Below are positions 9,976 to 19,880 of a stretch of DNA of 20,081 nucleotides, in pieces (within the stretch, counting starts at the first letter, position 1; the number at the start of each line of letters is the position of its first letter). Source of the DNA: Halicephalobus mephisto (Eukaryota; Nematoda; Chromadorea; Rhabditida; Panagrolaimidae); contig SWDT01000272.1 in assembly GCA_009193035.1 (NCBI GenBank), positions 1-20,081 of the forward strand, given 5' to 3'. The notes under the pieces were generated by a model. It was not told the origin of the DNA, ran no database searches, and saw nothing but the letters and a program-made list of their open reading frames with translations. The position numbers and the translations under genes are program-made.

Positions 9976-11521
9976 TTACTTTGAATCCTGAAATTCACAT
10001 TTCTCTTCTTTGATTCCGTCATTGCAAAAGCTTAAGAAAAGCTGACAATTTTTATCGATATCTTTGCTTCTGGTTTTGATCTGAAATTATCATCTTCATT
10101 ATGCACAACAAAAAAGAATCAACGCACCTTACACTTTAACAAACCTAAGTTGTCAACAGCAGGATCAATTTCCGCCATGAGAAGCTCATTCAACTCATTG
10201 GTTTTCGATATCAAATTTTCTTTCATTATCTGAAATTCGGTTACAAAATCGTTGGACTTGAGGTAGAAAGCGAAAGCACAGCTATACATGATAGTTCTTT
10301 GACATTTTTTGAGAACATCGATGGCATAAGTAAGGAATTTGGAGTCCTTCCAGAAACAGCTTTTATCAGTTATTTGGTCCATCAGAAAATTTCCTAATTC
10401 TAGATCCTGTTGATAGCAGTTGAAGGAATCGTAGTAGTGTAGATACCGATTTAGAGCTGTTTTAGCCCTTTCCTTATATTTATCTTCTTCATCATTACTT
10501 TCTATAACGGAATCACAAGAATCGTGAAGGTCCTTAGGCTTCAAACAGTACCAGCAAAATTCAAATTTGCAAATACACTCCATGAAACATAGTTCTCCAT
10601 ATTTTTCAATTGTCACATGACATTTCGGACAATTCTTGGTGTTGACAGTGATCCAGTTCACTGTTTCTTCGTTACTTTGACACTTGTTTCTCCATTTCTT
10701 AAGATACTCACAAGGAATCGGTTCGTGCCAATCATCGGAACAGTTAAAACAGAAGGAGTGACTGCATCTACAGGTGATCATTTTGAATTCAGGATTATGT
10801 AATTTGATTATTTTGTCACAATCAGGAGCCGGACACCACTTAAGAGATTTATTTCCCTCAACAAAGCTGTTGATCCATTTTCGTTTATAAAACTTCTTAT
10901 CTTCGTCTTTTTTTAAAAGATTCATCATCAATGCGTCATTAACAATATGCTTACAGTCGGTTTCAGGGCAGAAAACACAGGGGTCAGCAGTTTCGTACAA
11001 TTGTGACCACAAGTATTTGTCCCAACAGAGAATACAGAAATAATGATCACAACTCAACCCAGTCAGTATTGCTTTGTCAATGCAGATGTTACATATTCCT
11101 TCTTCCATGGTTTTAAGACTTCCAATGGATATCAGATTCAGAGGAAATTTAAATTCGTTTTTCTTAAGAAACTCTTCAGGATCTTCACTGTTACCATAAT
11201 CTTCCAACAATTTTTGCTTGTTCCAGCTATATTGGTGAAGGAGAATTCGGCAGAAGTGAAGAGGAAATCTAGTGACAGATTTGATATCTTCAATGATCTT
11301 GTCTATCTTGGATTTTATTTGATCGTTTTCCATAACCTGAAAAGTAGATTGAGAATCTGAAAATTGACATAATGACAACTCACCTCAAAAGGAATTTCCG
11401 TCGGTCCGGATTTAGATTTGGCTTCTTCATTTACGACTTCATTTACGATTTCATAATTTTCAGAATCATATTGTTCATCGAAGACATCTTCAAAATAACG
11501 CGTTTCTTCGTCACTAGACAT
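9976..11521 (-). CDS. ari-1: ariadne-1-type RBR protein, copy 2, altered RING2 active site
   Basis: Paralogue of the downstream gene with the same architecture: exons 11521-11384 (46 codons), 11336-10128 (403 codons) and 10080-9976 (34 codons plus stop), introns both 47 bp and phase 0, 483 residues. The N-terminus repeats MSSDEETRYFEDVFDEQYDS, with a four-residue insertion that duplicates VNE. RING1 and IBR are almost identical to copy 1 and keep the Cys/His ligands, but RING1 reads LSCDHYFC instead of LSCGHYFC. RING2 starts NCPKCHVTIEKYG and then reads ELCFMEC where copy 1 has GCNYMSC. Leu295 thus sits at the catalytic position, with Cys296 one residue later. The C-terminal Ariadne domain is clearly diverged. 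The frame is intact, so the gene is probably expressed; whether it is an active ligase is doubtful. The start follows an ATTTTAG acceptor by six bases. Confidence 0.88.
10593..11149 (-). repeat. near-identical block shared with ariadne copy 1 (8229-8785)
   Basis: Partner of the 8229-8785 block. One edge falls at the Gly codon just before the altered catalytic position in RING2; the other lies between the UBA-like region and RING1. Confidence 0.75.
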
Positions 11522-12472
11522 GTTTACCTAAAATATGCTTAAGAAATTGAAATTAAAAAATGATTAAGAAATCGTCCAAAGCATTAAAGAACACTAATCA
11601 ATATTGTACTAAAAAATATCAGTAGATTTTTATATCTTTACCGAACTGGTCCCTAATATATCGAGAATTATTTTTGTATTACAAATTGATTTTTGAAATG
11701 AACAATAAAAGAATATTTCATCATTTCAAAGTATATTTTTATTTAGGGGATTTTTTTATAAATATAAATTTAAAAATCAACGGTCCTGAGAATCAACGCT
11801 TAACTTTGAATTTGAATTCAGAATCTATGGGTCTTATTCATTATAGATACTTTTTGTAAAAATCTGAGAGCAGTTAGTTTTTTTTTTCAAATAATAAGAA
11901 AGTTACGCAAAGCGACTTCTAATCAGGTATGCTGAACTGAATAGCACAATAAATTGTTCTGTATATTCAATCACACAACTTTACAAATGGAAGAAGAAGT
12001 CAAATGATATTTTTAATCTTCAGATCTTATCATAAAATATTCTATGATTAATTCGCAGAGATTTCCAAATATCTGTGTTGAAATTTCCTATTGTAAAATC
12101 ATTTTGATGATTTCTTGATCTTTTTTGTTGCTTATTGCAAATAGACTTGTGCATGCCGTAAATTACAGAAAGTTGATAAAAAGGTAATGATTTAAGATCT
12201 ACTATGCGTAACCATTGCATTCATTAAAATTAAATTTTATGATAGTTCTTCGATGCTTAAAGAGTGTCTATAATAGAGTGATCAGACAGATTCCAAAATG
12301 TGAAATCGGAATTGAGAAGTAACCTTTAGAACGATATATCCCGAAAGTTAACCTCTAATTACAACTTCAGATTTGGAATCATTGGATTGAAGTACGGTAT
12401 TCTAAATACTATGAATGAAAATCTAAGAACAGTCATGGCATTCCATGTCAAAAATGTAAAAGCTAAGTAGAA

Positions 12473-12532
12473 TTGTTGACAATTATTGATTCATTATTTT
12501 TTAAAATTATCCGTATTTTAACTTGTCAACAA
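12473..12532. repeat. inverted repeat, 10-bp arms
   Basis: TTGTTGACAA (12473-12482) and its exact reverse complement TTGTCAACAA (12523-12532), separated by 40 bp. A second pair, CCGTATT (12511-12517) and AATACGG (12539-12545), overlaps it. It may be the remains of a small palindromic element. Confidence 0.45.
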
Positions 12533-12704
12533 CAGTGATAATACGGAGAATGATTCTGTTTCTTTTCGTTGTTTAAAAAGGAAAATTATTTGCTGATAAT
12601 GAACTCGGATCGCTTGAAACTGAAAGAAATATCTTTATCAGCAACGGTGACAGCTTCATTCTTTCTTTTTTTTCAACTAAAATTCTAACACCTTAATTTC
12701 CAGA

Positions 12705-12742
12705 TTATAAGCCGGGGGCTTGTACACGGGGTTGGCTTATAA
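12705..12742. repeat. inverted repeat, TTATAAGCC arms around a G-rich loop
   Basis: TTATAAGCC (12705-12713) and GGCTTATAA (12734-12742) are exact complements around a GGGGG and ACGGGG loop. A related but imperfect stretch (GGGGGTTTTATAA, then CCCGGGCTTATAA) lies near 13194-13222, suggesting two copies of one dispersed repeat. Confidence 0.5.
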
Positions 12743-13963
12743 ACAGAAAAATAACGCTTATTTAGTAATTCTTTGCAGATCACCAAATCACTGTGTTGTC
12801 AAACTATTTTCTTTTAATTTCTATTTGTAAAGAATTTTCTTAATTCTTTTGAAATTATCGCAATTTCCGAATGTTCGTTGATCGAAGCTTTAGTTGTTTC
12901 TATCAGATGAGATCTAGCAGATTCGAATGTCAGAAAACCTTTTGGGATTAAGCAATAGACTTGGCTTCTTTATCCAATATTCATTTATCCATTGATCCAT
13001 CATTAACTCGTTCATCCGACCGTTTTCGTTGGTCTCGTATCAGTTACAAGGCACGACATTGTTGATAAAAATACTTATTTTTCAAATAAAACACAATCAA
13101 AAATAAATTAGCAATTAACAATGATTGCTAAACCTATCAAAGACTTCTTAAGTTCATATAAAAAGTCTGGGAAAATTTTCCTACGGGGACCAGGGGGTTT
13201 TATAATTGACCCGGGCTTATAATCGGGAAATTAGGGCAACTATTAAAAATTAATTATAATAAAAATAAACCTCAATAACTGTTTTATACAAATTTTGACT
13301 GTAAGATGATATATCTTAATCGGGTTGTATAAGTTATTAAAACTAGTGAAAAAATTCCCGATACTATTTATTTAACTTGTTCTTAAATTGAACACGTAAT
13401 ATAATTTTGAGTCTCAGCAAAGTTACAATGGTTTAACTTTTTTGCTCTCACAATAATTGGAATCATTTTGCTTTGTCCAGTGTCTTCAGAACAACTCAAG
13501 GATCATATATTGTTCTAGAAAAGACAATAAATACGAATACTCTTTTTCAGCGGAAAAAATTCAAAAGTACAATAATCTTGAGCTCCAACTACTATGGCTT
13601 CTTTATATTTTTCATTATGGTAACTTTTTAATTTTAAAATAATAAGATATACTTCAATTTGGTCTTATACTTTTATTAATGCTGTTAACCTCAAAAATAA
13701 TCTGTAATCTTAGAACATGATTTGAATTATTTAAAAAACAGGTATTTGTATTTATCGTCATTTATATATAATTAATGGAACAATTATATAGTGACTTAAT
13801 GCATTCACACTAAAGATTTTTATTATCATATAATTCCTTATTCAGTTTACCATTTACTGAACAAAGAGTAATACGATGGAGAGAATTAGTAAACCTTCCG
13901 TATGACAAGATTTAAATTATTTCTCGCTAGAATACTTTTCTTTATAAAGAGAAAAACAGTGCA

Positions 13964-14116
13964 ATGAAAATGCTAAGAAATTTCTCAATAAGTATTTTCC
14001 TTATTTTTCTAAATTTAAAATCTGTAACATCTACTATCATGCAAATCTTAAAAAGAAAATTATTACAAAAAGCTTATATTGAATTTAAAGGTGTAAACCC
14101 TTCTTTCATTTCATGA
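13964..14116 (+). CDS. small ORF with signal-peptide-like N-terminus, or a leader exon
   Basis: Fifty codons starting MKMLRNFSISIFLIFLNLKS, a short basic start and a hydrophobic core, then a basic tail with KRKLLQKAY. The ATG lies four bases after a possible acceptor (AAAAACAG). The ORF runs into the first copy of a 38-bp tandem repeat, where it stops. Alternatively a donor (AAAG then GTGTAA) at 14091 joins in frame to the acceptor ending at 14311, which would make this a 5' exon of the GTPase gene through a 220-bp intron. No homology was recognised; it may be chance in AT-rich DNA. Confidence 0.25.
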   Translation: MKMLRNFSISIFLIFLNLKSVTSTIMQILKRKLLQKAYIEFKGVNPSFIS

Positions 14117-14182
14117 CTTAAACTATATTTGGTAATATTCTTTTCATTTCATGACTTAAACTATATTTGGAAATATTCTTTT
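14107..14182. repeat. 38-bp tandem repeat, two copies
   Basis: Units 14107-14144 and 14145-14182 differ at one base. Each begins CATTTCATGACTTAAAC. The repeat sits about 140 bp upstream of the GTPase start codon. Confidence 0.85.
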
Positions 14183-14267
14183 CTTATCAGTGGACTTTGT
14201 TCTCTTTAATGCAGTCCTTTATAAAGAAATATTATTCGATTATTTTTTATTTTTTCGAGGTCCGGGA

Positions 14268-14300
14268 ATTATTTTTAAATTATTTTTAAATTATTTTATA
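14268..14300. repeat. 11-bp AT-rich tandem repeat, about three copies
   Basis: The unit AATTATTTTTA recurs nearly three times directly before the acceptor of the GTPase gene. It looks like simple polypyrimidine/AT expansion. Confidence 0.5.
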
Positions 14301-14322
14301 AATTGTTTCAGATTTCTTTGCC

Positions 14323-16047
14323 ATGAGTCTGAAGACCTACAACATCTTAGTTTTAGGTCAAAGCGGAACTGGAAAGTCTACATTTATCAACTCTATTGCC
14401 AACTATTATACTTATAAAAGCTTCGACGAAGCCCTTAAAAACTCTCCAGTATGTATAATTCCTGCATCATTCAAGATGGGTGACAGTGATGGCAATCGCC
14501 ATGTAATCATGATTGGAGAGTCGAAAGATGATGAAAATACTACTAGAAATGGTCAATCAAGAACTCAAAGGCCTCAAGTTTATACTTTTCGTTATAAAAA
14601 CGATAATTTAAATATTATTGATGTTCCTGGTATTGGAGATACTAGAGGAATTAATATGGATGATGTTAACATCAAAGCTATTTTGGGTGTTGTGGCTCAA
14701 TTCGAGAAACTTCATGCTATTTGTATTCTAGTAAAAGTTACAGATACAATAATTTCGACAGAGTACGAGTACTGCTTGAATGAAATCTTGATGCATTTGC
14801 ATAAAAAAGCAGTGTCGAATATCGTTTTCGTTATTACACATTCTAGAGATTCTAATTATCAACCAGACGAAGGCACTGATACTCTTGAGTCATACTTAGA
14901 AAGACTAAAGAATAAAACAGGCATTGACATTCCCCTTACCGATGAAGTTACATTCTACATTGACAACCAAGCCTTCAGATTCCAATGTGCTTACCATAAA
15001 TTAGAAGCGTTCAGAAATAAAGATCCAACCCCATACAAGGAAGCATGGGATAAGTCACAAGCAGCGATAAAGACCTTATTTAATCGATTACCGACTATAA
15101 TTCCACATGATGTCAAATATACTTTATCAATCAATGAAGCTAGAGCTATAATTATTTCTCTTATGGTACCTTTGTCTGCAATAACTCCAATCATACAAGC
15201 AAACATAGCCAATTATCGGGCTAATTTCTCTGATATTGTCTCGAATCTTCAGAAAACTTTAGAAATTTATGAATATGATTTGGAAATTACAAAACTAAAT
15301 CAACCAAGAACAGTTTGTACTTCAAGAAAATGTTTAGATATTGATCGTTTCAATGGAGTAGTACAATGTTTCTTTAAACAAATTTGCCACAGCACTTGCT
15401 GGTTAAAAAATATTCCACTAAAAACTTTCCCTGAACCTGGATTACGAGATTGTGCTGCTATGGAAAATGAAAAGTGTATTCATTGTGGATGTTCTTACGA
15501 ACTTCACATGCATATTGATGTAAATCAAATTCGGGTTCGTCGACCCAGCAATCTGTCACAAGAATTAGAAAAATTGAGTAAAATTGATAAGTCAAAAGCG
15601 AAAAATCTTCTGGAACTTCGAATTAAAGAATTGACCGAAGAACAAGAAATTATTACTAATGCTGTTTTAAAATTTTCTTCTTTTCTCGGTACTAATACAA
15701 TATGTGAGCAAAATACTGTTTTTGAAGAACTTATGAAAATGGAAATAAGAAAACAGGAAAGAGTAGTAGAAAGTGGAGGAGACAGAACTACATTGGATTA
15801 TCTCCAAGAATATTTGAAGGATTATACCAAACGAAAAGAAGCTATGATGGACATTAAAAGTAAGGCAAAAGATAAGGTTATCAGAATCATTGAAGTAGCA
15901 GAAATTGCTGATCTTCAACAGCAAATTTTTACAATGAAATTATATGGCTCAAGAATCAAGGAAATTTATGACAAATATACAGCAGTAAATTCCGAGAGGA
16001 ATGAACGCAATTTCATTACTTATAACATGAATTATTCTTTTTTTTAA
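14323..16047 (+). CDS. P-loop GTPase with Cys-rich zinc-like region and coiled coil
   Basis: Single-exon gene of 574 residues. GQSGTGKST (12-20) is a P-loop, DVPGIGDTRG (100-109) the G3 motif, and ITHSRD (171-176) stands where TKxD-type specificity motifs lie in septin and AIG1-like GTPases. FYIDNQAFRF (211-220) is shared in pattern with the next gene. Residues 276-296 form a hydrophobic helix. A Cys/His-rich region follows: C332, C337, C349, C355, C359, C377, C385, C388, C390, H395, H397. Residues about 411-545 are charged and heptad-like, a probable coiled coil. The architecture suggests a nucleotide-dependent assembling or scaffold protein, as in immunity-type GTPases, but this is inference; I do not recognise a named family. 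The start follows TTGTTTCAG (ending 14311) by eleven bases. A good polyadenylation signal lies at 16083. Confidence 0.82.
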   Translation: MSLKTYNILVLGQSGTGKSTFINSIANYYTYKSFDEALKNSPVCIIPASFKMGDSDGNRHVIMIGESKDDENTTRNGQSRTQRPQVYTFRYKNDNLNIIDVPGIGDTRGINMDDVNIKAILGVVAQFEKLHAICILVKVTDTIISTEYEYCLNEILMHLHKKAVSNIVFVITHSRDSNYQPDEGTDTLESYLERLKNKTGIDIPLTDEVTFYIDNQAFRFQCAYHKLEAFRNKDPTPYKEAWDKSQAAIKTLFNRLPTIIPHDVKYTLSINEARAIIISLMVPLSAITPIIQANIANYRANFSDIVSNLQKTLEIYEYDLEITKLNQPRTVCTSRKCLDIDRFNGVVQCFFKQICHSTCWLKNIPLKTFPEPGLRDCAAMENEKCIHCGCSYELHMHIDVNQIRVRRPSNLSQELEKLSKIDKSKAKNLLELRIKELTEEQEIITNAVLKFSSFLGTNTICEQNTVFEELMKMEIRKQERVVESGGDRTTLDYLQEYLKDYTKRKEAMMDIKSKAKDKVIRIIEVAEIADLQQQIFTMKLYGSRIKEIYDKYTAVNSERNERNFITYNMNYSFF

Positions 16048-16082
16048 CTTTTATTTAATCTTAAAAAATTACTTGGTTATTT

Positions 16083-16088
16083 AATAAA
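16083..16088 (+). terminator. polyadenylation signal of the first GTPase gene
   Basis: AATAAA 36 bases after the stop codon and about 120 bases before the acceptor of the next gene, the spacing seen in nematode operons. Confidence 0.5.
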
Positions 16089-16145
16089 AGAAAAAAGTAG
16101 ATATATAATAAATAAATAGCAGATGGTTCGATAATGTTAATGTAT

Positions 16146-16160
16146 GCGTTAATTAACGCT
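16146..16160 (+). promoter_or_regulatory. palindromic element upstream of the second GTPase gene
   Basis: GCGTTAATTAACGCT; its first 14 bases are a perfect palindrome. It ends 52 bases before the start codon. A 13-of-15 match lies at the same distance before the third family gene (19816-19830). Its function is unknown: transcription-factor site or RNA hairpin. Confidence 0.45.
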
Positions 16161-16211
16161 GAAATACTTAGTTTTGTAATATTGTCTAGTAATTAATCAT
16201 TAATTTAGAAA

Positions 16212-19200
16212 ATGGGTACTACTGATCGTATAACGTTTGGCAAAAATATTCGTATTGGAATGCACTATAATGTTGTTATTCACGAATTTAGAGAAAATAA
16301 TAAACATACAGTTAATTTCCAGCAATTAGAATATGGTAGAAATCCAAAATATTTTGATTCAGGAGTACACAATATTCTTATGACGACTAATACCTGTGAA
16401 AATATATGTAATTATCTTGAAATATCTTCTGTTTGCCTGTTGAAAACACTTTTATTCGATAAGGACACATCAACTAAGGTCTTAGATTTTCTTATTCCAC
16501 CTATTACAGAATACTTTATTAGAAAATTCGAATGTATTACAGCGGTAATTATAAGTTATTTATTTTAAAAGTAAAAATAGATTTCAGGAAGAAATATTAT
16601 TAGATTCAAACTATCAATCTTACGTCGTGAATAAAGTTAAAAGAGGGAAAATTATATTACTTCGAGCTGGTCCACGAGTAGATATGGAAATGAAAAGAAT
16701 TAGTGATTGTATGAAAACAGGGTATATCCCAGAAGATCTATCATTTACTCAAGATCAAAAGAACTGCAAAATTGAAACAATGGTTAATTGGAAGAAGGTG
16801 AAATCTCACGATACATTAAAAGAAGCTTTAGATTTTATTTATTCGCAACTTGGAGAAACAACAGATGAAGATAAAGTTAAGTATAACTTCCAAAATACGT
16901 CCGATAAGCACTATTGGCAAGAAGATCCACTTCATGCTAAAAAGGTTTTAGAACGGATATTCAAGATCACTTTTTGTTTGAAAGTTTCCGAACAATTTTT
17001 ACAAAATGCAAATATAGATCCAATTAAAGATACCAAACAGCTACCAGAAATCGTAGAACCTGATTGGTTGCATAATCGATTAGCTGAAATTAAGGAAAAA
17101 ATATCTTTATTTTTCCTTCTTCATTGTACGATATCAGATTTATGCAATGCAATTTCATATATTTATCCCCAATTGAAGATACTAAATAATGGCATCATAA
17201 AATATTTTCGGAATTTTTATTCTTTGGAAGAGTTCAACGATGTATCAAAATATTTTGATATTGATAAACTTATCAATAAAATTTATGAATCGTTCCGTCA
17301 GATCACCCGTAGCATCAATATCCAGATTTTTAATGGAAAAAGATTTCATATTGTAACCAATAAAAATCATGAATGGTTCTTGGATCACCAATTCCGAAAA
17401 CTCATTGCTATCAAAGGGACTAATTGCTCAAAATTTATAATGGACGCTTATGAGCAACTAGAATCAAAAGAAAAGGTATTCTTTGTTATTGTGTTGTCAA
17501 GTTCTTTTTCATCACGTATATTATCGCAAGACTTTGAAAAGGAACATCTTTTTATAATTTACGGAAAGTCATCTGCTGGAGGTATTATTGTTCCTTGTCC
17601 TCAACATAAGAAGAATATACACTGTGAACTAATGAGGCAGACATGCCCTAGAGATAACTCCAAAGAAAGGTTATGGATTTGCTACTATTGTAAGCGTTTG
17701 GTAATGAATCACGGTGGAAGTGTAGTATGCGATTGTGGTCAGTCATGTATTCAAGATTGTTTTTTCTTATGTTTCAACCAACATCATTCAACAGAATTAG
17801 TAAGATTGCAAAATTCTTCATTAATTTGTAGAAAGGATTTCGAAACTCTTACAGTAAATAATTCAATGAAATCTATAATTCAGCTAGTAACATTAAAACG
17901 GGATGTCCCAGAGTTACAAGAAAAGGTTTTCAATTCACAAAGTCAACAACTATCTAAAACGGCTTTGTCAAAACTAACAAATAATTTATTAGAGGAAATT
18001 CCTGATGAAGTAAATGAAAAAATATTACAAGGAAAATATGATTCAACTATCAACAACGATATTTCTATCCCTAACATAATCACTAGTATTGTGAAACTTG
18101 TACCTAAAAATTTGCCTCAAAGTGATCCTAATCATCTGAATGTGCTTGTTATTGGTCAGAGCGGAGTCGGTAAATCAACTCTACTGAATGCGATGAAGAA
18201 TTACTTGACTTATAATACAGCTGAAGAGCTGCTCAAAATCCAACATTGGAACATATTATTCCATGTCGATTTGCTGTATATTCTAAAGATCGCAAGAAGC
18301 AGATTGTTCAGGTTGGACAACCGGACGAAAACGAACAACTTCAGGGAAATGGTAAACTTGCGAAATTAACCACACGATACTGTAACCTCATTCTTTCGAA
18401 TATAATGGAAAAGTGATCACATTTATCGATACTCCTGGATTGACGGTGCAAATGGTGTTGAACAAGATAAGTTGAATTTGGACGAAATTTATAAGCCATT
18501 CTGACCGTGGACAAATTGAACGCCATCTGCATTGTTCTGAAATCAAATGAAAAGAACCTTGGAGTTGGAATGGAGAATGCAATTCTTGATTTACTTTCTC
18601 TTTTTCCCAAAACTGCAATATCTCGAATTGTTTTCTTATTCACTTTTTCTCGAGGCACATTCTTCCAGCCCGGAGATATTATTGATCCAATTACAGCTAT
18701 ATCAGATGACCTAAAAAAGAACAGAGATGTTGAACTTCCTCGTCTCACAAATAATATAGCATATTGTTTTGACAACGAATCGTTTCGATACCTCTGTGCT
18801 AAAAATCAAGGAATTGAGTACATATCAGCCACATGGGAGGATTTCGAATATAGCTGGAAAGAATCAAAAGCTTCCACACACAGATTCATTCAATGGTTAA
18901 TGGAGTCTGAACCTTTGCCAACCTTTGAAATTCAATTATTGGAAGATCTTCATAGTATTCTTTTAGAGCAAAACGAAATTGTGCTGGAGTTGAGTAATCT
19001 CAATTGTGAAATTGGACTCTTTCTCATAAGATTATACAGAGCATTGGCAATAGAAGTAGATAAATTGGAAATTGCTACATTTGGAAAATGTCATATGGAT
19101 GCTATAACCGATATTCCTTATGAACATTTTGTAGGCAACAACATCATCCTCTGGATTAAGGAATTCATAAAACATATGATAAGTGGAGAATTTAAAGGAA

Positions 19201-19259
19201 AACAATTTCCAGCAATGAGCAGATTTCTTTCTGAATGGAAAGTTAACTCCGATTATTAA
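16212..19259 (+). CDS. large multidomain protein with C-terminal P-loop GTPase, broken by frameshifts
   Basis: Exon 1 is 16212-16544 (111 codons); a 43-bp intron (GTAATT to ATTTCAG) leads to exon 2 at 16588. About 1000 residues are expected. The N-terminus has ITFGKNIRIG, shared with the next gene. A long helical middle follows, then a Cys/His cluster (17598-17750: CPQH, CYYC, CDCGQSC). After that comes the GTPase domain with GQSGVGKST (18154-18180, about residue 634), IDTPGL (18425-18442) and CFDNESFRYLCA further on. The specificity motif of the first GTPase (THSRD) reads TFSRG here. The normal frame ends at TAA 18367-18369. Four single-base deletions near 18235-18238, 18400-18404, 18442-18444 and 18495-18498 explain why matching sequence continues in other frames until the stop at 19257-19259. 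The start follows AATTTAG by three bases. It is either a recent pseudogene or a poorly polished assembly stretch. Confidence 0.75.
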
Positions 19260-19880
19260 ATTGTGATCATTAAAGCTGCCCTATATAAGTTTAAATTTGA
19301 CAAATGTTTGAGAAAAAGATGATACTGATTCTGAAACACATTTTTTCAGAAATTTTACAAAACTAAATATTTTCCTACCACTTTAAAGAGTTCACTCCAA
19401 CTAATGGAGATTATTAAATTTTGAATTGATGGAAAAATTTGAAATTAAAATTTTTAATTTATTTTGAAAATTTTCAACTTTCTCATTAATTAAGCTAAAT
19501 ATATGCGATTAATATTATTTTATTGTGAATTTTTCTTTTAAAATATTAGTTCTATAAAATTTGCATATTATTTCCTTCCCTTTTTTAGGAAAAAATTGAA
19601 TATGTTATAAGTTAATAAGTACTCTTAAAATTCTCGCGATATCAAATCTTTTTCTCGACTTGGTCTTTACTTTGATAAAAGCTCTAATCAATTTATTCAT
19701 TTTTTTGAGAAACTTGTGATTGAATATTTTCTAAATAAATAGAATTTTTAAAAAGTTATCCTGATTAGATTTATTTATTAATAAATGTAACAAGATTTTG
19801 AAGGCCTCAGTATAAGCGTCAATTTACGCTTTTATATTTATCATCAGTTTGTTCATAATTAACTATTTATTTTTCAGAAA
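19260..19880. other. intergenic region between the second and third GTPase-family genes
   Basis: About 620 bp of AT-rich DNA. Apart from the palindromic element at 19816-19830 and the TTTTTCAG acceptor ending 19877, nothing was identified. Confidence 0.5.
19816..19830 (+). promoter_or_regulatory. palindromic element upstream of the third family gene
   Basis: GCGTCAATTTACGCT, 13 of 15 bases identical to the element at 16146-16160. It ends 51 bases before the start codon. The wider arms AAGCGT (19814-19819) and ACGCTT (19826-19831) are exact complements. Confidence 0.45.

Larger units (their letters stand above)
11522..13963. other. AT-rich intergenic region with inverted repeats
   Basis: About 2.4 kb. 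The first ~105 bp is the duplicated 5' flank of ariadne copy 2. Short open frames at 11674-11859 (+), 12020-12220 (-) and 13457-13642 (+) have no domain and AT-driven composition, so they are not called as genes. Hairpin-forming repeats near 12473-12545 and 12705-12742 are listed separately. Confidence 0.5.

Noticed and set aside
11674..11859. 61-codon plus-strand frame
   Set aside because: Low-complexity AT-driven composition, no acceptor at the start and no motif.
12020..12220. 66-codon minus-strand frame
   Set aside because: No splice support and no recognisable domain; a weak likeness to the 5762-6172 remnant is too small to rely on.
13457..13642. 61-codon plus-strand frame
   Set aside because: No domain, no good start context and no partner exon.
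16212..16310. Faint likeness of the N-terminal TFGK motif to the opening of MACPF/stonustoxin-type proteins
   Set aside because: Only a few residues agree, no further part of that family is visible, and the rest of the protein is different; not strong enough for a call.
18341..18775. 144-codon minus-strand open frame
   Set aside because: It lies antisense to the frameshifted GTPase gene and its sequence has no family motif; it is a shadow of real coding sequence.
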